Assembly (NCBI GenBank): GCA_018267545.1
Contig: JAFDYG010000004.1
Coordinates: 1-42,674 of the forward strand
Source: Bacteroidota bacterium
GTDB lineage: Bacteria > Bacteroidota > Bacteroidia > Chitinophagales > Chitinophagaceae
Direction of reading: 5' to 3'
DNA: 42,674 nt
In this document: piece after piece, positions 13,887 through 22,852 of the stretch
Numbering within the stretch: the stretch's first letter is position 1
Layout of the letters: each line of letters begins with the position of its first letter
Notes under the pieces: generated by a model
Database searches by the model: none
What the model was told of the DNA's origin: nothing
The model's input: only the letters and a program-made list of their open reading frames with translations
Program-made: the position numbers and the translations under genes

Positions 13887-16202
13887 ATGCTTAAAAATCT
13901 ACTCAGGGTTAGGGGGAAGCCTCGCGCCGGAAGGGGGCGAGGTGATCAGTCTGCATTGTTTCGTGCTTTGTTCGACTTTCTTATCGGTTGTATCTCAGTT
14001 CCTGCCAATGCAGAGCAATTGATACAGCTGGGTTACAAAGCGGCCGGCAAGGATGCGGAAGAGGTCTTTCATACCTATCTGTTATTCGAAAAATATCTTA
14101 CTTCCTTCGAGCTGGTAGAGCAGCATACACGGAAGTCGCTGCGGGAAAGGGTCAGGCAGCGGTTTCCCGCTTTATTGTACGACGGTTCTATCTTCAACAT
14201 ACTTTTTGTCTCCGAGACGGAGCAAAAGAATACGCTAGCCATTCAATTCCTTCATTCGTTTTTGACTGCGGTCCGGGATAAATTCGGAAGGGGCGGAGAT
14301 GGATTTATCGACAAAAAGATGAAAGAGCTGTCGATACTCGAGATCGGCGTGCAGGAGCCTGAGATTTTTCGCAAGCTACAATTTTTAAGCTTCGAAGTCT
14401 TTCAGTTTGTGGGTTACAATTACGGGGAAGTATTGGCGGGGAAGCTATTCGAAAAGAACTACGAGACTTTCTCGACGAGATATAAGGAACTGGAAGTCTT
14501 TCCCTATATGATCACCTTGATCCCGAAGGACATTGTGGACCGGGAGCACCTGGGCATTTTCACCCAATCTCAGATCGAGCAGATCTTCCTGGAGAAGCTG
14601 GCGGAGTCGGAGCAGCTCAACGTCGCCCTTGATCAGAAGATACGGGAGAATGAGCGGACGCAACGGTTGTTGCGGAAGAACGAGATCATGCTCAGCGGGG
14701 TGATCTCCTCGGCGCTGGACGCTATCGTCATCATCGGCGAAGCGGGGCATATCATTCATTGGAACCGTGCGGCGGCCGAAATATTCGGCTATGCGGAGGA
14801 GGAAGTAAGGGGCCGGACTTTACTCGATACGATCATTCCTTTCTCCTATCAATATTCCAGCTGGAATGGATTCAAGGGATTTATGGGGAAGGAAGAAGAC
14901 TCTTTTGTCAATCGACGGATCGAGCTGACGGCAATACGGAAGAATAAAGAAGAGTTTCCCATCGAGCTGACGATTACGGCGATACAGGACGATACTGAAT
15001 TCTATTATAGCGCATTTATCCGGGATATTTCGAGCCGGATACAATGGGAGCAGGAGCTGCTGCAGATGAAGGAGAAGGCGGAGCAGGCGGCCAAGGCCAA
15101 GTCGCAGTTCCTCAGCGTCATGAGTCATGAGCTGCGGACGCCGTTGAATGCGGTAATCGGGATCTCTCACCTGCTGCTGCAGAGCCAGCCCAGAGAGGAT
15201 CAGCAGGAAGACCTGCGGACCTTGCAGTTTTCGGGTGAGAGTCTGCTCAATATCATCAATGACATCCTGGATTTTACCAAGCTGGATTCGGGTAAGATCG
15301 AGCTCTCCTCGATCGACTTCAACCTTCGCGACCTTACACAAAGCCTCTATCAATCCTTTAGCTTCAAAGCCAAAGAAAAGAATATCGTCTTCGACGTGGA
15401 ATACGACGAGCGGATGCCTTTCTACGTAAAGGGGGATAGCTTCCGGCTCTCGCAGGTGCTGAACAATCTGATCAGCAATGCGATCAAGTTTACGCAGGTG
15501 GGAGCCGTCCGGTTGAAGGTACAGCTAATGGAAAATAACGAGACCTCGTTTATAACCCGGTTTTCGGTGGTGGATACGGGTATTGGTATATCGAAGGACA
15601 AACAAGAAAAAATCTTTGAGCAATTTACCCAGGCCGACAGCGATACGACGCGTTTGTATGGCGGCACGGGACTAGGGCTTTCCATCTCGAGCCGGCTGGT
15701 GGAGCTGATGGGAAGCCGGATACAGGTTGCGAGTGAGCTTGGCAAGGGCTCCGACTTTCACTTTAGCATCGTGCTGCAGCAGGGAGAGGTGCCGGCAGCG
15801 GCGACGCTTGCTCCAAAAGTGGTGACGAAGAGTAATGATCAATTCAAGAATAAGCTGATTCTGCTGGCGGAGGACAATGCTTTTAATGCGAATATCGCCC
15901 GCCGGTTTATCACGGGCTGGGGCGGGCAGCTGGATATTGTCGTGGATGGGCGGCAGGCGCTGGATTTCATATCTGTAAAGAAATACGACTTGATCCTGAT
16001 GGATGTGCAGATGCCGGTGCTGGATGGATTTGCGTGTACGAGGAAGATACGGAAGCACTTCAAGGATATTCCGATCATAGCGATTACGGCTTCGCCGAAG
16101 AATGAGATTATAAACGAAATCATCGCTTGTGGGATGGATGATTTTGTCAGCAAGCCTTTCAAGCCTAATGAGCTTCGCAGCAAGCTGCTGGAATGGCTAT
16201 AG
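13887..16202 (+). CDS. Hybrid histidine kinase (unknown N-terminus, PAS, HisKA, HATPase, receiver)
   Basis: A 771-residue kinase without an obvious signal peptide or membrane helices, so probably cytoplasmic. Residues 1-240 are a helical region I cannot assign, followed by a coiled coil (240-265). PAS spans about 265-385 (DAIVIIGEAGHIIHWNRAAAEIFGY). HisKA has H414 in VMSHELRTPLNAVIG. The ATPase domain has N-box NLISNAIKFT, DTGIGIS, and GGTGLGL. The receiver spans 656-771 with D706 in LILMDVQMPVLDG and K756 in VSKPF. It would autophosphorylate at H414 and pass phosphate to D706, then to the neighbouring HPt and LytTR proteins. It starts 9 bases after the 41-residue peptide. The signal sensed is unknown; the N-terminal region is the place to look. 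Confidence 0.93.
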   Translation: MLKNLLRVRGKPRAGRGRGDQSALFRALFDFLIGCISVPANAEQLIQLGYKAAGKDAEEVFHTYLLFEKYLTSFELVEQHTRKSLRERVRQRFPALLYDGSIFNILFVSETEQKNTLAIQFLHSFLTAVRDKFGRGGDGFIDKKMKELSILEIGVQEPEIFRKLQFLSFEVFQFVGYNYGEVLAGKLFEKNYETFSTRYKELEVFPYMITLIPKDIVDREHLGIFTQSQIEQIFLEKLAESEQLNVALDQKIRENERTQRLLRKNEIMLSGVISSALDAIVIIGEAGHIIHWNRAAAEIFGYAEEEVRGRTLLDTIIPFSYQYSSWNGFKGFMGKEEDSFVNRRIELTAIRKNKEEFPIELTITAIQDDTEFYYSAFIRDISSRIQWEQELLQMKEKAEQAAKAKSQFLSVMSHELRTPLNAVIGISHLLLQSQPREDQQEDLRTLQFSGESLLNIINDILDFTKLDSGKIELSSIDFNLRDLTQSLYQSFSFKAKEKNIVFDVEYDERMPFYVKGDSFRLSQVLNNLISNAIKFTQVGAVRLKVQLMENNETSFITRFSVVDTGIGISKDKQEKIFEQFTQADSDTTRLYGGTGLGLSISSRLVELMGSRIQVASELGKGSDFHFSIVLQQGEVPAAATLAPKVVTKSNDQFKNKLILLAEDNAFNANIARRFITGWGGQLDIVVDGRQALDFISVKKYDLILMDVQMPVLDGFACTRKIRKHFKDIPIIAITASPKNEIINEIIACGMDDFVSKPFKPNELRSKLLEWL

Positions 16203-16230
16203 GGCTGGCTCCAGCCTTTGGCGGCTTGCT

Positions 16231-16731
16231 CTAGGAGGCGCGGCTTCCGAGCTCGATTACTTCACAATCTTTCATATTGTTTCCGTCGATGGTCAGGCGG
16301 ATGAGCGTGCGTACGGTATGCCAGCCCTGGCGTCCTGCTGCGCCGGGATTGATGTGCAGGCATTTTAATTTCTCGTCGTACATGACTTTTAGAATGTGTG
16401 AGTGGCCGCATATAAAGAGCTGGGGCGGGTTAGCCTCCAATTCTTTTTTTACGGCCGGGTTGTATCTGGGGGGATAGCCGCCGATATGGGTCATAAAGAC
16501 GTTGATGCCTTCGGACTGCCAGCGTAATCGTTCCGGGTAGACGCTTCGGATATCCTGTCCGTCGATATTGCCGTAGACGCCCCTGAGCGGCTTGAACGCG
16601 GCGAGCTGGCTGGCCAGCTCGATGGTGCCGAAGTCTCCGGCGTGCCATATTTCGTCGCAGGCTTCGAAGTGGCGGAAGACGCTGGGGTCCAGGTAGTGGT
16701 GGGTATCGGAAATGAGGCCGATTCTGAGCAT
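16231..16731 (-). CDS. YfcE/MJ0936-type metallophosphoesterase
   Basis: A 166-residue cytoplasmic phosphodiesterase of the small calcineurin-like family. Metal ligands are visible: D9 and H11 in ISDTHH, D33 in HAGDFG, N55 in GNIDG, H82 in MTHIGG, and the GHSH motif near residue 108. Family members hydrolyse model phosphodiesters, and the natural substrate is usually unknown. Start ATG 16731 gives the standard MLRIGLISDTH opening. A longer frame to 16773 overlaps the upstream gene and is less likely. The upstream TPR lipoprotein gene ends at 16734, only 2 bases before, so the two are co-transcribed and probably coupled. Confidence 0.92.
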   Translation of the reverse strand: MLRIGLISDTHHYLDPSVFRHFEACDEIWHAGDFGTIELASQLAAFKPLRGVYGNIDGQDIRSVYPERLRWQSEGINVFMTHIGGYPPRYNPAVKKELEANPPQLFICGHSHILKVMYDEKLKCLHINPGAAGRQGWHTVRTLIRLTIDGNNMKDCEVIELGSRAS

Positions 16732-16733
16732 GG

Positions 16734-18884
16734 TCAATGAGTTTTTCCGGTATAGGTCTTGAAATAGCCGCATTCCTTCAGGACTTCGTTATAATACTTT
16801 GTATTGGCGTATTGTTTTAGGGCTTTAAAGCCGTCCCATTCGATAAAGGCGGGGTTTCTTTCGGTATCGTCTGCAAAGTCGTTGTCCCCTTTGGCGTAAA
16901 TCGTTTTATTATACCATTCGTTGCGCTGGCATTTGGCGAGCAGGTATTGGCATTTGGCCTTTTGTTCGTCGTCTTTTGCGGCGCTCAGGGCAAGCGTATA
17001 GTATCTGATCGCTGTCTTCATGCTGATGAGGGTTGTACGATAGGCCGAGTCGATGGACCAGGGACCGGAGTTGTCGGAACCATAGATTTTGCATTCGTAG
17101 AAGACGCGGGCGTTGCCATATTGGGTGATATTGTACTGGGCGTTACCGGCGAGGACGGCATTGGTATAGACGTCCTGACCGGCTGCAATCTTGTCTTTGA
17201 GCTCCTTGAGCTTTTTGATCAGGTCGGCCTTGCTGTATTTTATTTTTTGCGGGGCTTCATGGTCGCAGTCATGGCAATCCCGGATGCGTGCGTTGAAGGG
17301 GTTGCCGCGGAGGATGGTTTTTGACGCGGAGTCGGCTTCTTTTATTACGGCGAGCGCTTCGTCGATATGGTCAGCCATTGTGTACTGGATGGCCTGGTAT
17401 TCGGAGATGTCTTCCTTTTTTATTTCGGAGCGTTCGTAGCAGAGCTGATCGTAGGGAGATGGGCTGGGTTTGGAGAGAAAGGTTTTTAGGGCGGCGGTAT
17501 TTGCGGGGCTGGCGAAGAATTCGGATTTGTGGACGAAACATTCGGCCTTTGCCTTGTCGCCCGAGGCGGTATAGAGGCTGGCTAGCTTTTTGTCGATTGC
17601 TCCGACGCAGCTTCTTCGGATATCCAGCTTGAGATGATAGAGCCATTGTAGCTCGGGCAGGAGCTTTTGTTCGAGCTTACTGTCGATGGTGCGGCTGCCT
17701 GCGATGGTGTTGTAGAGCTTTAACAGCCTTAGCTGGGCCTGGGGTAGATCGGTCTTTGGGGTTGTCGCGTCGGCTTTGGCGTACCAGCTGGCGGCAGCGG
17801 TATAATTGTCTGCGAGGGTATTCAGATAGCCGGCGGCCTGTTGCCAGATCCATGGTTTGGTGGTATTACGGGCTTCGGCGACGCGGCTTATGAAACGGGT
17901 CAGGGCTACTTGCGAGCTGTCGATGCCAGGTTGTTCGGCGATGTTGACGGCCCTGGACAGGAGCAGGTCGAGCTTGTCGGATTTAGGATTCAGCTGATAG
18001 ATTTCCTGGAGGGCGCGGTTGGGGTCGGAGTAGAAGATGCCGAGCATCTGCCAGAGGGTCGCTTTCTCGTCGCTCGTCCGGCAGAGCGCCAGGGTGCCTC
18101 GCCAGTCGGATTCTTCCTGTGGATGAAAGCTGTAGTGCGCGGTTGTCTTGAGCTCATTACAACCCTGGTAGACGAGGCTGTAGTAATAGTTTGCTTTGCT
18201 GTATTGTTTCAGCTTATAGTAAGCGCCTGCTGCATAGGAGAGGCTGCGATAATACATGGTGTTGGTGGGAGATTTTTGGGCATAGCTATCGAAGGCGTGC
18301 AGGGCGTCCTGGGGGGCGCCGTTGAAGAATTGAGAGCGGACCAGCTGAAACCAGTATCGCTGCTGCAGGAAAGGGTCGGTGGCGGCGGTGAACTGTTGTT
18401 GTAGCTGGCGGTTGAGGGTAGTCGCGTTGAAGCGGGGTTTACGTTTTAACGTGTCTTCGTCCCAGGGACGTGAAATGGGGGTGAGGGAGAAGGCTTCGCA
18501 TTTCTTGGCCAGCTGGAGATAGGAGAAGAACGCCTTTGATTTGGGGTCGCTGCTGCGGGTGGCGCCGCTGTCGATGGCTTTTGAGCTTGCGGTTGTCAGC
18601 AGGTATTGAAGAGTCTCGGGTTTGACGGTCTTGCCCAGCCATGAAGACCATTCCTGGACGTTGCTGTTGTTGAACCGGATGAGCTGGTCTTCGTCGTGAC
18701 CGATGCCGTAGTAGAACAGCTCGGAGTAGAAAAAGGGACTGTAGGCTTCGTCCACGAATATTTCGGGAGTAAAGCTGGAGGTCATATATTCTCCCGAGTC
18801 GGCGCAGGCCAGGACGACGGCGGTGCTGATGCAGCAGGCGCTAGTCAGTATGAGCCAGTATTTCCTTAAAAAGGTCTTTGTCAT
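16734..18884 (-). CDS. Large TPR-like lipoprotein of unknown function
   Basis: A 716-residue exported protein. The signal peptide ends in VVLAC, so C27 would be lipidated. A conserved-looking block follows: SFTPEIFVDEAYSPFFYSELFYYG. The rest is helical with weak TPR-like units (YRSLSYAAGAYYKLKQYSKANYYYSLVY, AAASWYAKADATTPKTDLPQAQLRLLKLY, AKCQYLLAKCQRNEWYNKTIYAKGDNDF). I recall similar long proteins with an SF(T/A)PExFVD block in other bacteria, always uncharacterised. The ATG lies 44 bases inside the end of the upstream lipoprotein gene, and the phosphoesterase starts 2 bases after its stop. This three-gene unit suggests one envelope process. No enzymatic motif was seen. Confidence 0.85.
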   Translation of the reverse strand: MTKTFLRKYWLILTSACCISTAVVLACADSGEYMTSSFTPEIFVDEAYSPFFYSELFYYGIGHDEDQLIRFNNSNVQEWSSWLGKTVKPETLQYLLTTASSKAIDSGATRSSDPKSKAFFSYLQLAKKCEAFSLTPISRPWDEDTLKRKPRFNATTLNRQLQQQFTAATDPFLQQRYWFQLVRSQFFNGAPQDALHAFDSYAQKSPTNTMYYRSLSYAAGAYYKLKQYSKANYYYSLVYQGCNELKTTAHYSFHPQEESDWRGTLALCRTSDEKATLWQMLGIFYSDPNRALQEIYQLNPKSDKLDLLLSRAVNIAEQPGIDSSQVALTRFISRVAEARNTTKPWIWQQAAGYLNTLADNYTAAASWYAKADATTPKTDLPQAQLRLLKLYNTIAGSRTIDSKLEQKLLPELQWLYHLKLDIRRSCVGAIDKKLASLYTASGDKAKAECFVHKSEFFASPANTAALKTFLSKPSPSPYDQLCYERSEIKKEDISEYQAIQYTMADHIDEALAVIKEADSASKTILRGNPFNARIRDCHDCDHEAPQKIKYSKADLIKKLKELKDKIAAGQDVYTNAVLAGNAQYNITQYGNARVFYECKIYGSDNSGPWSIDSAYRTTLISMKTAIRYYTLALSAAKDDEQKAKCQYLLAKCQRNEWYNKTIYAKGDNDFADDTERNPAFIEWDGFKALKQYANTKYYNEVLKECGYFKTYTGKTH

Positions 18885-19851
18885 ATGATTGAAGGTTTTG
18901 GCTATCGAGGTCGAAGAAAATGAGATTCCGGATATGATGATTGGTGTGTTGGTTGACGTCTGTGACGATCTCTTTCAGATCGCCGGCGGAGACCGATTCT
19001 ATCTTCACCTGGTCTCCGGCCTGGAAATAATACCCGCTTTTGAAACAGCCCTGGGCAGCGGTGTATCTGTTAGGGGACTGACGGCGAAAAGAGCTGTCTT
19101 TGTCGAACAGGCCGGTGTTCATCTTGTCGAGCAGCTGGACGACCTTGCCGTCGCGGACTTTTAGTCCCCAGGTAAAGACGGGCAGGGCGAGGTCCAGGGT
19201 AAGGGGATAGCTGCGGAGGGAGGGTGTATAGCGATGGGAGATGGATTTGTCGTAGATCGAAGAGAGGCTGCTGGTATCGATCGCGCCCATATTGTAATAC
19301 ATGAGGATGCCGTGGTCGACCGGGGGAATGCCCGTGCGACCGGAATATTTGACCTGGTGGAGCCGGATGGTGCAGGAGAGGGCCTGCTTCGACAGGGTTC
19401 TGTAAGTGCGGAGGAATTGGAAATAGGTATCTTTTGTGCGTTCCGTCCAGTCGCAATCGAATTGGACTTCGCGGGAGACGATCGCCTGTGATTGGCTGAT
19501 GCGTTGGATGAGAGTATGGACATTATTTGTAAAGCCCGGCAGAGCAGCGGGGGTAAGCTTTTCAAAGACCTTGTTCCGGATGTATACGACGGGAATGATG
19601 GTATAGCCTGCGGGTGAGCTTTCGAAGCGGATGGGGGCCAGCGGGGTAGGGGCGGTGTCGGCGGCGGGCCAGTCGACGTCGAAATAGCGGACGTAGAGGG
19701 TGTCTACCGTATTGTCCCGGAGCGTATGTATTTCCTGGCTGTCCAGTGAAAAAGTGGTCCGCCAGTAGTAGAAGCTCATGGACTTAGGGCGTTGGTGACA
19801 GGCTGTTAGGCATAGACAAATGATGAACAACTTTAAATATTGGATGAACAC
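18841..19851 (-). CDS. Lipoprotein, possible TIM-barrel (DUF3142-like)
   Basis: A 336-residue exported lipoprotein. The signal peptide ends in the classic lipobox LTAC (C18). The start is GTG at 19851; the next methionine lies beyond the lipobox, so GTG must be used. The body has strand-helix alternation with VQFDCDWTERTKDTYFQFLR, then LSCTIRLHQ and HGILMYYNMGAID. These recall the QxDxD segment and following strands of DUF3142 or glycoside-hydrolase-like barrels, but the match is by eye only. The end of the gene overlaps the start of the large TPR lipoprotein by 44 bases. A -7-like box TACCTTTA (19874-19867) lies about 16 bases before the start, in the short divergent region shared with hmgA. 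Confidence 0.83.
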   Translation of the reverse strand: MFIQYLKLFIICLCLTACHQRPKSMSFYYWRTTFSLDSQEIHTLRDNTVDTLYVRYFDVDWPAADTAPTPLAPIRFESSPAGYTIIPVVYIRNKVFEKLTPAALPGFTNNVHTLIQRISQSQAIVSREVQFDCDWTERTKDTYFQFLRTYRTLSKQALSCTIRLHQVKYSGRTGIPPVDHGILMYYNMGAIDTSSLSSIYDKSISHRYTPSLRSYPLTLDLALPVFTWGLKVRDGKVVQLLDKMNTGLFDKDSSFRRQSPNRYTAAQGCFKSGYYFQAGDQVKIESVSAGDLKEIVTDVNQHTNHHIRNLIFFDLDSQNLQSYDKDLFKEILAHTD

Positions 19852-19862
19852 CGGCCTGTTTT

Positions 19863-19893
19863 TTTATAAAGGTAGGAGGATTTTGTAAATTTG
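19863..19893 (+). promoter_or_regulatory. Promoter of hmgA, TTTA-N19-TAAATTTG
   Basis: TTTA at 19863-19866 and TAAATTTG at 19886-19893 with exactly 19 bases between. The expected start is near 19898, 12 bases before the ATG. The divergent -7-like box TACCTTTA for the minus-strand lipoprotein operon (19874-19867) lies inside this spacer, so the two promoters may compete. Confidence 0.55.
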
Positions 19894-19909
19894 CTATAAC
19901 GATTCAACT

Positions 19910-21067
19910 ATGCCACATTATTATACTTTAGGAAAAATTCCGCACAAACGCCATACGCAATTCCGTAAGGACAACGGCGAGCTTTATTCGGAGCAGCTGT
20001 TTTCTACCGAAGGCTTTTCAAACGACTATACTTTGCTCTATCACGTTCATCCACCGACGGAGATCATTGCGACGGACGAGCCTTATGATGCAATGCCCCG
20101 AATTGCGGAGGAGAAGATGCTGAAGCATCGAAGCCTCGAAGGTTTCAAGGTGGCTCCTACCGCCGATTTCCTGGAGAGCCGGAAGGCGGTACTCGTCAAT
20201 AACGACTGTCATATCGTGCTGGCTGCGCCGCAGAAGAGCATGGAAGGGTATTTTTACAAGAACGCGGATGCCGATGAAATGCTCTTTATTCATAAGGGCA
20301 GCGGGGTATTGAAGACGCTCTATGGGGATTTGGACTTTGGATATGGGGATTACCTGGTGGTGCCTCGAGGGACTATTTATCAGATACAGTTTAACGATGC
20401 GGACAATAGGCTATTTATCGTCGAATCGTTTAGCCCGATTCGTTATCCCAAAAAATACCTGAGCCCTTATGGGCAGCTGCTGGAGCATTCTCCGTATTGT
20501 GAGCGGGATATCCGGGGGCCGCAGCGGCTGACCACTATCGATGAGAACGGGGATTTCCTGATCAAGACGAAGAAGAAGGGGAGGATGTATGGGATTCATT
20601 ATGGGCACCATCCGTTCGATGTGATCGGATGGGACGGCTGCTGCTATCCTTTTGCCTTCAGCATACACGATTTCGAGCCGATCACGGGCCGTGTGCATCA
20701 GCCGCCGCCGGTGCATCAGACTTTTGAAGGGCACAACTTTGTCGTCTGCTCATTTTGTCCGCGGCTATTCGACTATCATCCTTTAGCGATACCGGCGCCT
20801 TATAACCACAGCAATATCGATAGCGATGAAGTCCTGTATTATGTAGATGGGGACTTTATGAGCCGGAAGAATGTCACCAAGGGGATGATCACGCTGCATC
20901 CCGGCGGCATTCCGCACGGGCCGCACCCGGGGGCTGTCCAGCGCAGTATCGGCGCGAAGGAGACCAAGGAGCTGGCGGTGATGGTGGATACGTTTCATCC
21001 TTTGATGCTGACGGTGGATGCGCTGGAGATAGAAAATCCAGGCTATACGATGAGCTGGGCGGAATAG
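19910..21067 (+). CDS. hmgA: Homogentisate 1,2-dioxygenase
   Basis: Opens the ring of homogentisate to maleylacetoacetate, the key step of tyrosine and phenylalanine breakdown, using Fe(II) and O2 in the cytoplasm. The protein has 385 residues, the shorter form found in Bacteroidota (about 430 in proteobacteria). The N-terminus HYYTLGKIPHKRHTQFR is typical. The C-terminal cupin part carries PPPVHQTFEGHNFVVCSF, PAPYNHSNIDSDEVLYYV and LHPGGIPHGPHPG. By analogy with the human enzyme, H300, E307 and H336 are the likely iron ligands. Usual partners (hydroxyphenylpyruvate dioxygenase, fumarylacetoacetase) are not in this window. The next gene, an amidohydrolase, begins 61 bases later with its own -7-like box. 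Confidence 0.93.
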   Translation: MPHYYTLGKIPHKRHTQFRKDNGELYSEQLFSTEGFSNDYTLLYHVHPPTEIIATDEPYDAMPRIAEEKMLKHRSLEGFKVAPTADFLESRKAVLVNNDCHIVLAAPQKSMEGYFYKNADADEMLFIHKGSGVLKTLYGDLDFGYGDYLVVPRGTIYQIQFNDADNRLFIVESFSPIRYPKKYLSPYGQLLEHSPYCERDIRGPQRLTTIDENGDFLIKTKKKGRMYGIHYGHHPFDVIGWDGCCYPFAFSIHDFEPITGRVHQPPPVHQTFEGHNFVVCSFCPRLFDYHPLAIPAPYNHSNIDSDEVLYYVDGDFMSRKNVTKGMITLHPGGIPHGPHPGAVQRSIGAKETKELAVMVDTFHPLMLTVDALEIENPGYTMSWAE

Positions 21068-21128
21068 GCTAAGATGCGTGGGTCGGGGAGCCCGGATTTC
21101 CCTTATATTCGTCGCAAATTAATTGTTT

Positions 21129-22766
21129 ATGCGACCCGTCCGTGTGTTATTGGGCTCTCTTCTGGGCCTGTCTATCCTTTCTTGTCATTCTCCAAAGCAA
21201 GACGCCGACCTGATCGTTCATCACGGAAAGGTCTATACCGTGGACAGCGCTTTTAGCGTCGCTCAGGCTTTGGCCGTCAAGGATGGGAAGGTGATGGCGG
21301 TAGGGACGGATGAGGAGATCGATGGCGGGTACAATGCGCCGGAGGTAGTGGATGCGGGAGGTAAGGCGGTCTACCCGGGCTTTATCGATGCTCACGCCCA
21401 CTTTGTCCGATATGGCCAGTCTTTATTTACCGCTGCTTTATATGGGAGTGCGAGCTGGGAGGAAGTCGTGCAACGGGTCAAGCAATTTGCGGATGCGCAT
21501 CAGGATCAGCCCTGGATATTGGGTCGGGGCTGGGATCAGAATAAGTTTCCGGGAAAGGAATTTCCAGACAATACTTTATTGAACAAGCTGTTTCCGTCCA
21601 CGCCGGTGATGTTGGGGAGGGTGGATGGGCATGCGCTGATTGCGAATGCCAAGGCGTTGGAGCTGGCGGGGGTGAAGCCGGGGCAGGCAATAGATGGAGG
21701 AAAGGTAGAGACGAAGAATGGGAAGCTGACGGGGATCCTGATCGACAATGCGCAGCGGCTTGTCGGTTCGAAAGTTCCTGAGCCGACGGCGGCGGCTTTC
21801 GAGCGGATGATCGATGAGGGGCAGAAAAAATGTTTTGCCCAGGGGTTGACGACGGTAACCGACTGTGGCTTGGACAGAAGCGATATAGAAAAGGTGGATT
21901 CCCTGCAGAAGGCGGGGAAGCTAAAGATGCGGGTATACGTGATGTTGAGCGACCGGGCGGACAATCTATCCTATTATATCCCACGGGGGCCATACAAGAC
22001 GGATTTGCTCTATGTCAAGGGCGTAAAGGCCTATGCGGATGGGGCGCTGGGCAGCCGTGGGGCGAGGCTTATACAACCCTATAGCGACAGGCCTGGCGAG
22101 CGGGGGTTTTTGCTAAGCGATCCGCCGCATTTCGATTCTTTGGCAAAGATGCTCGTCGGTACGGATTTTCAGCTGTGCACGCATGCGATCGGGGATTCGG
22201 CCAACCGGGTCATCCTGCAGATCTACAACAAATACCTCAAAGAGAAGAATGACAAGCGCTGGCGGATCGAGCATGCGCAGGTCATCGACAAGGCGGACTT
22301 TGATCTTTTTGGTAAGACCTCGGTGATACCTTCGGTGCAGCCGACGCACGCCACGAGCGACATGTATTGGGCGGGGGAGCGGCTGGGGCCTGAGCGGCTG
22401 AAAGGGGCATATGCGTTCAAGCAGCTTTTGCAGCAGAATGGCTGGCTGCCGCTCGGGACGGATTTTCCGGTAGAAGACATCAGCCCGTTCAAAACCTTTT
22501 TGGCTGCGGTGTTCCGGGTGGATGCAAAGGGATATCCGCAAGGCGGGTTTCAGGCGGAAAATGCTTTGAGCCGGGAGGAGGCGATTCGGGGGATGACGAT
22601 TTGGGCGGCCAGGGCAGACTGCCTGGAGAAGGAGATCGGGAGCCTGGAGAAGGGGAAGAAGGCGGACTTTATTATTCTGGATAAGGATTTGATGGCGGTT
22701 CCTGTGACGGAGGTGTTGGCGACGAAGGTGGTGAATACCTATGCGGGAGGGAAGAAGGTAAATTAG
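21129..22766 (+). CDS. YtcJ-like amidohydrolase lipoprotein
   Basis: A 545-residue exported amidohydrolase. The signal peptide ends ILSC with a lipobox-like Cys, followed by HSPKQDADLIVHHGKVYTVD, the usual start of the YtcJ family. The metal site motif is GFIDAHAHFVRYG. Further family segments are QPWILGRGWDQNKF, GRVDGHALIANAKAL, GVKAYADGALGSRGA, HAIGDSANR, RIEHAQVID and PLGTDFPVEDISPF. These enzymes hydrolyse C-N bonds of unknown amides. I start at ATG 21129; a TTG at 21123 is in frame but adds nothing. A -7-like box TATATTCG lies at 21104-21111. It ends at a strong terminator (22792-22829). Confidence 0.92.
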   Translation: MRPVRVLLGSLLGLSILSCHSPKQDADLIVHHGKVYTVDSAFSVAQALAVKDGKVMAVGTDEEIDGGYNAPEVVDAGGKAVYPGFIDAHAHFVRYGQSLFTAALYGSASWEEVVQRVKQFADAHQDQPWILGRGWDQNKFPGKEFPDNTLLNKLFPSTPVMLGRVDGHALIANAKALELAGVKPGQAIDGGKVETKNGKLTGILIDNAQRLVGSKVPEPTAAAFERMIDEGQKKCFAQGLTTVTDCGLDRSDIEKVDSLQKAGKLKMRVYVMLSDRADNLSYYIPRGPYKTDLLYVKGVKAYADGALGSRGARLIQPYSDRPGERGFLLSDPPHFDSLAKMLVGTDFQLCTHAIGDSANRVILQIYNKYLKEKNDKRWRIEHAQVIDKADFDLFGKTSVIPSVQPTHATSDMYWAGERLGPERLKGAYAFKQLLQQNGWLPLGTDFPVEDISPFKTFLAAVFRVDAKGYPQGGFQAENALSREEAIRGMTIWAARADCLEKEIGSLEKGKKADFIILDKDLMAVPVTEVLATKVVNTYAGGKKVN

Positions 22767-22791
22767 GGCTTACTCAGATTAAAATTATTGG

Positions 22792-22829
22792 GCCCTGGCA
22801 GACGCTTCGTTTGCCAGGGCTTTATTTTT
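22792..22829 (+). terminator. Rho-independent terminator
   Basis: 9-bp stem GCCCTGGCA / TGCCAGGGC with an 11-base loop, then TTTATTTTT. Ends the amidohydrolase gene. The T-tract also reads TATTTTTG (22823-22830), a perfect -7 box 22 bases before the next ATG, so it may double as part of the aldo/keto reductase promoter. Confidence 0.88.
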
Positions 22830-22852
22830 GTAACTATTAAAACAACAACTTT

